From Desulfomicrobium sp. (lineage in GTDB: Bacteria > Desulfobacterota > Desulfovibrionia > Desulfovibrionales > Desulfomicrobiaceae), in assembly GCA_003542385.1 (NCBI GenBank), contig DPKT01000052.1, positions 1 through 6,831 on the forward strand: a stretch of 6,831 nt of DNA, read 5' to 3'. The stretch's first letter is position 1, and the number at the start of each line of letters is the position of its first letter. The position numbers and the translations under genes are program-made. The notes under the pieces are model-generated. The model did not search any database. It saw nothing but the letters and a program-made list of their open reading frames with translations, and was not told the origin of the DNA. This document shows positions 1 through 4,786 of the stretch, one piece after another.

Positions 1-84
1 GTTCTGGCCGCCGGGGCCGCCGGCGCGGATGCACTCGAAGCGGATGTCCTCGTCCTCGATATGGATGCGGGAAGTGATGCGCAT
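1..84 (-). CDS. arfB: ArfB-like alternative ribosome-rescue peptidyl-tRNA hydrolase, first 28 codons only
   Basis: The 28 codons visible before the window edge begin MRITSRIHIE and end with RAGGPGGQN. That ending matches the start of the class-I release-factor catalytic domain, whose GGQ tripeptide hydrolyses the peptidyl-tRNA ester bond in the ribosome. GGQ only about 25 residues from the N terminus, with no codon-recognition domain before it, is the layout of ArfB (YaeJ), which frees ribosomes stalled without a stop codon. RF1 and RF2 carry GGQ in mid-protein. The ATG at 84 has a possible AGGT ribosome binding motif about 9 nt upstream. The gene lies 85 bp downstream of the hesB-like gene, beyond a hairpin, so it may have its own promoter. 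The basic C-terminal tail that would confirm ArfB is outside the window, so a related RF-1-domain protein is possible. Confidence 0.72.
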   Translation of the reverse strand, partial: MRITSRIHIEDEDIRFECIRAGGPGGQN

Positions 85-120
85 GCGTCCGACCTAGCGG
101 AAATGCCTCGGCCTTGAAAG

Positions 121-150
121 CGGAAAGGGCCGCCGAAGCAGCCCTTCCCG
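121..150 (-). terminator. UUCG-capped hairpin after the hesB-like gene
   Basis: On the minus strand a hairpin of about 13 bp starts 19 nt after the hesB-like stop codon. The arms are CGGGAAGGGC and GCCCTTTCCG with one internal G-U pair. An inner T·G, G-C, C-G stem is closed by a C(TTCG)G tetraloop, which is exceptionally stable in RNA and, in this exact form, only on the minus strand. The sequence after it is GCTTTCAAG, so the T tract is poor. It may be an inefficient intrinsic terminator or a 3'-end stabiliser. Confidence 0.55.
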
Positions 151-169
151 AGTTCGAATCCGATGCAGC

Positions 170-487
170 CTAGCCGCAGCTTCCGCCGCAGCCGCACGAC
201 GAGCAGCCCCCGCCTTCGGGGAAGACCATGCTCGATTCCACGGAAAATCCCGTATTCTGGTCAAAGAGGACCGTCACCGGTTTGGCCTGCTCGAACAGCG
301 CCTCTTCCATCAGGAAAGAGTACCCGTCGATCTCGAAGACCTGATCGCCGTTCTTGTGCTCGTCCAGGGCCAGGCCCAGCCTTGGGCCGCCGCATCCGGA
401 CGCCAGGTATATGCGGATGGGTTCCTTGTCCTTGCCTTTGAAGTGCTCGTCCAACTGCTCTTTGGCAGTCGGTTGGATATTGAACAT
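170..487 (-). CDS. HesB/IscA-family iron-sulfur protein with Cys-rich tail
   Basis: This 105-residue protein has the A-type carrier (HesB/IscA) fold pattern. It has a short N-terminal helix, the strand and loop RIYLASGCGGPRLGLALDE with Cys32, a mid-domain FEIDGYSFLMEE stretch, and the C-terminal strand ending GFSVESSMVFPE. Classical IscA/ErpA/SufA proteins bind Fe-S or iron through one cysteine in the first loop plus a C-terminal C-G-C. Here Cys32 and Cys98-Gly-Cys100 fill those places. Cys95 and Cys104 are extra, in a tail that reads GGGCSSCGCGGSCG. The spacing C32-X65-C98 is longer than in IscA (about 42 to 44), so this is a divergent branch rather than iscA itself. A HesB-like family with selenocysteine at the first cysteine is known in anaerobes; here that codon encodes Cys. 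The ATG at 487 has a strong AGGAGG 5 nt upstream. No isc or suf genes are adjacent, so its partner is unknown. Confidence 0.82.
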   Translation of the reverse strand: MFNIQPTAKEQLDEHFKGKDKEPIRIYLASGCGGPRLGLALDEHKNGDQVFEIDGYSFLMEEALFEQAKPVTVLFDQNTGFSVESSMVFPEGGGCSSCGCGGSCG

Positions 488-492
488 AGATG

Positions 493-498
493 CCTCCT
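493..498 (-). promoter_or_regulatory. Strong Shine-Dalgarno of the hesB-like gene
   Basis: AGGAGG lies on the minus strand with a 5-nt spacer (CATCT) before the ATG at 487, a near-perfect ribosome binding site that fixes this start. It is the strongest site in the window and suggests high expression of this small protein. Confidence 0.8.
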
Positions 499-511
499 AT
501 TTAATTAATAG
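497..511 (-). promoter_or_regulatory. AT-rich palindrome in the hesB-like leader, possible operator
   Basis: The 15-bp sequence CTATTTAATTAATAG (plus strand) pairs at 6 of 7 symmetric positions. It lies between the candidate -10 region and the ribosome binding site and overlaps the latter by 2 bp. Its AT richness stands out in this GC-rich window. A repressor site for iron or oxidative-stress control would suit an Fe-S gene, but no regulator consensus is recognised. It could simply be an unstructured AT-rich leader. Confidence 0.25.
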
Positions 512-515
512 AGGA

Positions 516-544
516 ATCTTTAATAATCGGCTCCGCCCTGTCAA
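516..544 (-). promoter_or_regulatory. Candidate sigma-70 promoter of the hesB-like gene
   Basis: A perfect -35 hexamer TTGACA lies at 544 down to 539 on the minus strand. It is followed 16 to 17 nt later by an imperfect -10 (TAAAGA or AAAGAT, 3 of 6 matches). It sits immediately after the terminator of the upstream gene and leaves a leader of about 20 to 25 nt before the start codon, which is where a promoter would be expected. The weak -10 lowers confidence. Confidence 0.5.
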
Positions 545-554
545 GGAGGGCCCT

Positions 555-599
555 AAAAGAAAGCGGCCGGACATGCGCATGTCCGGCCGCCGTTTTTTT
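555..599 (-). terminator. Perfect 28-bp palindromic terminator, probably bidirectional
   Basis: Positions 563 to 590 are a perfect palindrome (arms GCGGCCGGACATGC and its complement), forming a 12-bp stem with a 4-nt loop. On the minus strand it is followed by TTTCTTTT (562 to 555), so it ends the PilZ-protein transcript 27 nt after that stop codon. On the plus strand it is followed by seven T residues (593 to 599), so it should also stop antisense transcription. A small CCCC-TCTC-GGGG hairpin (602 to 613) sits between the stop codon and the palindrome. Confidence 0.88.
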
Positions 600-616
600 C
601 TCCCCGAGAGGGGAAG

Positions 617-1963
617 TCAGCGCATGAGGTAGAAGCCCAGATCGGTGTCGTAGCTCTTCTGGTCCGTGAACTGGCATCCGACGTAGCGGTCGCTCATATA
701 GCGTACGCGAACCACGCGGCTTATCTCCGAGCGTCGCGAGTCGTCGAGGCGGAAGGTGACGTTCAGGAGTTCGTTCCTGTTAAGGCGGTGCCCCAGAAGC
801 GTCGTGAAGCCCAGGCCGTTGAGGGAGACGTTCTCCACGAGAAAATCTCCGGCCTCGCCGGTCTCGGTGTTGGTGAAGCTCCCGGCCAGCTGGACGTCCT
901 TGCGGTAGTACTGGCGGCGTTCGGTGGCCTGCTTTTCCTCGCTGAACATCTGGAAGAGGTTGGAGCCGACGTCGCGGAACTTGCGGAAGCCCTGCGGCTC
1001 GTTCCGGCAGGAATCGCAGATGCCGAGCACCGGCGCCACATCGTCCTGCACCGCCGAGAGGGTTTCCTGGGCCAGGGAAAAGTAGGGCATCTGGCGCGCG
1101 GCGGACTGTTGGGAGATTTTGGCGCTCAGGCGATGTCCGACATCGATCGCCGGCATCTTGAGCGTATTGGGCATGATCACGGCGAAGGTGTCGGACCTGA
1201 TGCGGCAGGCTACGTCGACCTTGCGGATTTCGTCCTTGAGGACCGTGGACATCAGCTGCAGGACCCGGTCGATGGTGATCGTGCCGTGGTCCTCGTTGAG
1301 CTTGCGCAGGTTTTCGATTTTCAGCAGCACGACGCTGGTGGGAATGCCGTAGCGCTTGCAGACCTCGATCTCGCGCTCCATGTGGCGGTCGAAGGTCCTT
1401 TTGTTGGCCAGGCCCGTCAGGAGGTCCGTCTCGGCCATGCGCTTCATGGCCTGGAAGTAGTACGCCTTCTCCAGCGCCAGGGAGGTTATTTCGGCCATGG
1501 CCGAAAAATCCTGCAGGTGTTTCGGGGTGAAGGGGGCGCTGCTGCGGGTGTCGATCATTTCGAGGACGCCGTAGACCGTGTCGCCGCTTTTGAGGGGAAC
1601 GGCCATGAGGCTTTTGCAGCCCTTGGTTTTGGCCGTCAGGAACAGTGCGGGGAAGCGGGAGTCGCTGTCGGCGTCCTCGACGAGGAGCGGTTCGCCGCAG
1701 TTGGCGACCCATCCGGCGACGCCCTTTCCCTTGCGAAGCTTCTTGCCGCCGAGGAGTTCGGCCTTGTCGCCGGACACGTGGCTGAAGGTCAGGTCGCCTG
1801 TTTCAGGTTCCACCAGCAGGGCGGCGAGATGGCGGGGGGTAAAGTAGCGTTCCACGCTTCCGCAGATGTCGCTCAACGTTTTCTGGATGCTGGCCCGATG
1901 CGAAGTCCCGCGCGCTATCTCAAGAAGGACTTGAATGCACGAAGAAGCGGTCTGCGATTCCAT
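617..1963 (-). CDS. GAF - degenerate GGDEF - PilZ signalling protein
   Basis: This 448-residue protein has no signal peptide or membrane segment, so it is probably a cytoplasmic sensor. Residues about 13 to 165 form a GAF domain (markers LLVEDADSDSRF and SLMAVPLKSGDTVYGVLEMID). A GGDEF-type domain starts at DLLTGLANKRTF (180 to 191), but the signature loop reads RSDTF (256 to 260) instead of GGDEF. Both glycines and the catalytic glutamate are absent, so cyclase activity is unlikely. A linker holds a Cys316-X2-Cys319 pair. Residues about 349 to 445 form a PilZ domain with both c-di-GMP-binding motifs, RxxxR (Arg350, Arg354) and NxSxxG (Asn378, Ser380, Gly383). The likely role is a c-di-GMP-responsive protein tuned by a GAF ligand or partner; the output is unknown. 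The ATG at 1963 has AGGAG 7 nt upstream. The gene follows yibQ by 74 bp and ends at a strong terminator. Confidence 0.87.
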   Translation of the reverse strand: MESQTASSCIQVLLEIARGTSHRASIQKTLSDICGSVERYFTPRHLAALLVEPETGDLTFSHVSGDKAELLGGKKLRKGKGVAGWVANCGEPLLVEDADSDSRFPALFLTAKTKGCKSLMAVPLKSGDTVYGVLEMIDTRSSAPFTPKHLQDFSAMAEITSLALEKAYYFQAMKRMAETDLLTGLANKRTFDRHMEREIEVCKRYGIPTSVVLLKIENLRKLNEDHGTITIDRVLQLMSTVLKDEIRKVDVACRIRSDTFAVIMPNTLKMPAIDVGHRLSAKISQQSAARQMPYFSLAQETLSAVQDDVAPVLGICDSCRNEPQGFRKFRDVGSNLFQMFSEEKQATERRQYYRKDVQLAGSFTNTETGEAGDFLVENVSLNGLGFTTLLGHRLNRNELLNVTFRLDDSRRSEISRVVRVRYMSDRYVGCQFTDQKSYDTDLGFYLMR

Positions 1964-1970
1964 GGCGTCA

Positions 1971-1975
1971 CTCCT
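1971..1975 (-). promoter_or_regulatory. Ribosome binding site of the GAF-GGDEF-PilZ gene
   Basis: AGGAG on the minus strand with a 7-nt spacer (TGACGCC) before the ATG at 1963 supports this start codon. Confidence 0.7.
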
Positions 1976-1986
1976 GCGGGTACGTC

Positions 1987-2015
1987 AATATGACTTTACG
2001 AATATCTTACTTCCA
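1987..2015 (-). promoter_or_regulatory. Weak promoter candidate in the yibQ to PilZ-gene gap
   Basis: The 74-bp gap (1964 to 2037) is AT-rich compared with its neighbours. A TGGAAG (2015 to 2010) and CATATT (1992 to 1987) pair, 17 nt apart on the minus strand, match the sigma-70 consensus at 3 and 4 of 6 positions. This would give the PilZ protein its own start site with a short leader. No convincing terminator follows yibQ here; only a weak AAAG/CTTT stem near 2025 to 2037 is visible, so read-through from yibQ is equally possible. Confidence 0.25.
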
Positions 2016-2037
2016 TTGGAGAAAAAGCCTTTCTTTG

Positions 2038-3360
2038 TCAAATGTCTTTGATGGCGCAGATGGTTACGCCCTTGTCGCGGGTCCGTGCCCATGTTTCCAG
2101 TGCGGACAGGGTGGCGGGATAGGGATGTCCTATGGCCACGGCCACTCCGGTGCGCTTGGCCAGGGATTCCGCTTTGCGCAGTTGCAGGAGGATGGCATGC
2201 TCCGTCGCTGAATTGTCGAGGAAGATGTGGCGCCTGTAGTACCGCATGCCGAGTTTTCTGCTCACCTCGCGCACGCTGCTTTTCGGGGTGGTCAGGCTGT
2301 CCAGAAAGAACTTCCCGCGTCCTTTGAGATGCGCCAGAACAACGGTCATGGCTTTTGCGTCGCGGGTCAGTTTCGAACCCATGTGGTTGTTGACCCCGTC
2401 GACTTCCGGCAGGCGCGAGAGATTGTCGACAAGGGTCCGTTCCAGCGCCGCTTCGGACATGTTCGTGCGCAGCGTGCCGGGACCGGAGTCGGCGGTCTTG
2501 GGGTAGCCGTCGGGTTCGCTCGGCAGGTGCAGAAGAAGTTCGAGGCCCTCTTGCCTGGCCAGGCCGGCCACCTGCCTGGCCTTGGTGTTGTGGGGCAGGA
2601 CCGAGAAGGTGACCTTGAAGGGCAGTTCGGCCAGGCGCTTGGCCGCGGCCATGCTCTCGCCGAGGTCGTCGATGACGATGACCAGCTTCGGGGCCGCGGC
2701 GACGGGTTCGTCCGGTTCCGGCGCTTCGGGCGGGAGCGTGAGGGGCAGGAAGAGGTGGTGCGTGGGTTCGCCGAGAATGGAGATCTCGAGGTCCCGCGGG
2801 TTGCCGTCGACCGTGGCCAGCGAGGCCTGGGGCTCCAGCTGGGAGATGTTCTGCTTGAGGCGGGCCAGGAAATCGAAGACATCCTGGCCCAGTGAAACGG
2901 TCAGGTTTTGGTAGAAGAATTCCTGCCCGTTGTGCACGCGCGCTTCCACGGCCTTGTGGCGCATGACGATGTCCCGGCCGCCCGCCGATTCCAGCGCCAG
3001 CAGGATGGCCAGGTCGACGTTGCGGACCCTGGTGTCGAAATCGTCCGTCTGGGCTTCGTAGGCCTGGGTTGTGGCCTGTTCGGAAGGCTTGGGGGCGCCG
3101 CGCTCCTGCGAAGGTGCAGGTGCGGCCGGCGTGGTCGGGACCGCCGGTTCCACCGGAGGCTGGACAGGAGCGGGCCGTTCCATTGGAGACGCCTGCGGTC
3201 CGGGGCTCGTGGATTCGGGGGCGCGCAGGGGCAGGCGCAGCGCGAGAAACAGGCTCAGGCCGGTCACCAGGATGATGCATGGCCAGAGGAGGGCTCTGAA
3301 CAGGGAGAGTTTCGGGAAGCCGGCCGGAGCTTTTTTCCCTTTTCTTTTTTTCGGGGGCAT
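2038..3360 (-). CDS. yibQ: YibQ-type divergent polysaccharide deacetylase, membrane-anchored
   Basis: This 440-residue protein has a basic N terminus (PPKKRKGKK) followed by one hydrophobic segment at about 22 to 42, which should anchor it with the rest in the periplasm. A Pro/Ala-rich linker (about 43 to 95) and an unassigned domain (about 105 to 205) come next. The C-terminal domain (about 224 to 440) is the divergent polysaccharide deacetylase family (YibQ, Polysacc_deac_2). Markers are VIVIDDLG (Asp231, Asp232), LLLHLPSEP (His278, Glu282), NNHMGS (His326), FFLDS (Asp354) and AIGHPYP (His412). The substrate of this family is not firmly established. YibQ sits beside envC in enterobacteria, and here envC-like and ctpA genes lie just upstream, pointing to cell-wall remodelling. 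It is longer than E. coli YibQ (about 320) because of the linker and extra domain. The ATG at 3360 has only a weak GAAG ahead of it and lies 10 nt after a terminator-like hairpin. An in-frame stop 17 codons upstream leaves no earlier ATG. Confidence 0.87.
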   Translation of the reverse strand: MPPKKRKGKKAPAGFPKLSLFRALLWPCIILVTGLSLFLALRLPLRAPESTSPGPQASPMERPAPVQPPVEPAVPTTPAAPAPSQERGAPKPSEQATTQAYEAQTDDFDTRVRNVDLAILLALESAGGRDIVMRHKAVEARVHNGQEFFYQNLTVSLGQDVFDFLARLKQNISQLEPQASLATVDGNPRDLEISILGEPTHHLFLPLTLPPEAPEPDEPVAAAPKLVIVIDDLGESMAAAKRLAELPFKVTFSVLPHNTKARQVAGLARQEGLELLLHLPSEPDGYPKTADSGPGTLRTNMSEAALERTLVDNLSRLPEVDGVNNHMGSKLTRDAKAMTVVLAHLKGRGKFFLDSLTTPKSSVREVSRKLGMRYYRRHIFLDNSATEHAILLQLRKAESLAKRTGVAVAIGHPYPATLSALETWARTRDKGVTICAIKDI

Positions 3361-3370
3361 TGGTCTTCGG

Positions 3371-3404
3371 AAAAACGTCGGGGCGGCCAGTGCCGCCCCG
3401 ACGT
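3371..3404 (-). terminator. Strong hairpin with T tract between ctpA and yibQ
   Basis: The arms CGTCGGGGCGGC (3376 to 3387) and GCCGCCCCGACG (3392 to 3403) pair perfectly over 12 bp, 13 with the flanking A-T, around a 4-nt loop. On the minus strand the stem runs straight into TTTTT (3375 to 3371), the standard form of an intrinsic terminator, 23 nt after the ctpA stop codon. The yibQ ATG follows only 10 nt after the T run. It should cut yibQ expression relative to ctpA unless there is read-through, anti-termination or a promoter inside ctpA. Confidence 0.85.
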
Positions 3405-3426
3405 CTCGTCATGGCGATCGGTATGA

Positions 3427-4698
3427 TCAGTTGGTGAGCTGCATGAACCGCGGCAGGGATTTTACCATGCTCAGGCCCACTCGCAGTTGGTTGTCCTTGG
3501 CCAGGGCATCCTTCACGTCGGTCTCCACGGCCCCCGGCTGGCTGTCGCCGTTGGGGTTGTCCAGGTGCTTGGCCAGGTTGGACTCCCTGAAATCGGCGCC
3601 TTCCTCGGCATTTTCCGCCGCGGCCACAAAGGGCAGTTCCAGGTCGGGATCGATCCCTTCGGCCTGGATGGAGCGCCCGTTCGGTGTGTAGTAGAGGGCG
3701 ATGGTCAACTTGACCGCCGAACCGTCGGACAGGGGCATGATGGTCTGCACGGATCCCTTTCCGAAGGTTTTCTCTCCGATCAGGATGGCCCGCTTGCGGT
3801 CCTGCAGGGCGCCGGCCACGATCTCCGAGGCCGAGGCCGAACCGGAGTTGATCAGCACCACCACGGGGCAGTTGACGTCGGTGGACTGCTTCGTGGCCGT
3901 CTCGTCCTTGCGGCTCTTGGGATCGCGGCCCTGGGTGTAGACGATGAGACCGTCGCGCAGGAAGGTGTCCGTCACGGAGATGGCCTGGTTCAGAAGGCCG
4001 CCGGGGTTGTTGCGCAGGTCGAGCACGATGCCCTTGAGTTCCTTGCTTGCGGTGTATTCGCCGAGCTTGCGATGCAGGTCCTCGGTGGTGTTGGCCTTGA
4101 AATCCGTCAGCCGGACGTGCAGATAGCCGGGCTCCAGCTCCCTCGTCTTGACGCTGATGAGCGGGATGGTGCCGCGCACGATGGTGACCTTTTCGGGGGC
4201 CTGTGAGTCCTTGTGCAGGATGGTCAGCTCCACGGCCTTGCCCTTGGGCCCGCGGATCTTGGACACGGCCTCCTCCAGGGAGATGTCCAGGGCCGAAACC
4301 CCGTCGATCTCGATGATGATGTCCCCGGCACGCAGGCCGGCCTTGTCCGCGGGAGTGTCCTCGATGGGCGCGATGACGGTCAGGCGCTTGTCGCGCACGC
4401 CGATCTGGATGCCGATACCGCCGAACTCGCCCTGAAACTCCTCCTGCATCATTTTGAACTTGTCGAGGTCGATGAAGGTGGAGTGGGGGTCGATGGAGTT
4501 GAGCATGCCTTCGATGGCGCCGTGGATGAGGTCCGTGCGGTTGACCTCCTGGACGTAGTTCTTCTCGATCAGGTCGAGAACCTGGCTGAACTGCTTCAGG
4601 GCCTGGTAGTGGTCCGTGTCGCGGGCCTGGCTGGATGAGACGGTGCCGCAGAGGGCGGCCAGAAGAACCATCGTGCCAAGGAGATGGCTAAGGCGCAT
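3427..4698 (-). CDS. ctpA: Carboxyl-terminal processing protease, S41 family
   Basis: From the ATG at 4698 this is a 423-residue periplasmic serine protease of the CtpA/Prc family, which cleaves proteins near their C termini. A signal peptide covers about residues 1 to 25 (hydrophobic LLGTMVLLAALCG, probable cut after SSQA). An N-terminal helical region (about 30 to 82) leads into a PDZ domain (about 85 to 165, with GIGIQIG and ADKAGLRAGD) that binds substrate C termini. The protease core follows, with catalytic Ser289 in NSGSASASEI, Lys314 in TFGKG and Gln318. The spacings of 25 and 4 fit the Ser-Lys-Gln triad of this family. The start is chosen because GGAGG lies 5 nt before this ATG. An in-frame GTG at 4740 would add 14 residues but has no ribosome binding site and would bury the signal peptide. 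In other bacteria such proteases degrade peptidoglycan hydrolases. The position between envC-like and yibQ genes fits control of cell-wall cutting; its targets are inferred. Confidence 0.93.
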   Translation of the reverse strand: MRLSHLLGTMVLLAALCGTVSSSQARDTDHYQALKQFSQVLDLIEKNYVQEVNRTDLIHGAIEGMLNSIDPHSTFIDLDKFKMMQEEFQGEFGGIGIQIGVRDKRLTVIAPIEDTPADKAGLRAGDIIIEIDGVSALDISLEEAVSKIRGPKGKAVELTILHKDSQAPEKVTIVRGTIPLISVKTRELEPGYLHVRLTDFKANTTEDLHRKLGEYTASKELKGIVLDLRNNPGGLLNQAISVTDTFLRDGLIVYTQGRDPKSRKDETATKQSTDVNCPVVVLINSGSASASEIVAGALQDRKRAILIGEKTFGKGSVQTIMPLSDGSAVKLTIALYYTPNGRSIQAEGIDPDLELPFVAAAENAEEGADFRESNLAKHLDNPNGDSQPGAVETDVKDALAKDNQLRVGLSMVKSLPRFMQLTN

Positions 4699-4703
4699 GA
4701 TGT

Positions 4704-4708
4704 CCTCC
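4704..4708 (-). promoter_or_regulatory. Ribosome binding site that fixes the ctpA start
   Basis: GGAGG on the minus strand with a 5-nt spacer (ACATC) selects the ATG at 4698 over the upstream GTG at 4740. It overlaps a short palindrome TCCCTCAGGGA, which could mildly occlude it in the mRNA. Confidence 0.75.
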
Positions 4709-4786
4709 CTGAGGGATTGACGGGAAAATGTTCTGTTCACGGGGCGTCAACGGTTGTCGTGCGGGCCGGCGGGCCTGACAGCGGGT

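Noticed and set aside
148..165. GTTCGAATCC resembling the T-loop of a tRNA
   Set aside because: The flanking bases cannot form the 5-bp T stem, there is no acceptor stem or anticodon arm around it, and it sits beside a protein-gene hairpin.
788..1993. A 401-codon plus-strand open frame antisense to the GAF-GGDEF-PilZ gene
   Set aside because: It has no recognisable domains, has the Val/Gly/Ala/Asp/His-biased composition of a reverse-frame shadow, and has no promoter or ribosome binding site evidence.
1985..3412. A 475-codon open frame on the minus strand, longer than the yibQ frame it overlaps
   Set aside because: Its translation is dominated by Pro, Arg, Gly, Ala and His with no domain pattern. 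The overlapping frame holds a clear YibQ protein with conserved motifs. It is a shadow frame of GC-rich coding DNA.
4699..4740. GTG at 4740 as the ctpA start (14 extra residues)
   Set aside because: It has no Shine-Dalgarno and would put charged residues ahead of the signal peptide. The ATG at 4698 has GGAGG at ideal spacing.
4741..4786. GC-rich stretch after the envC-like stop as a terminator, and TTGACG as a ctpA promoter
   Set aside because: Only a 4-bp stem (GGCC/GGCC) without a T tract is visible, and no acceptable -10 lies at the right distance from TTGACG.
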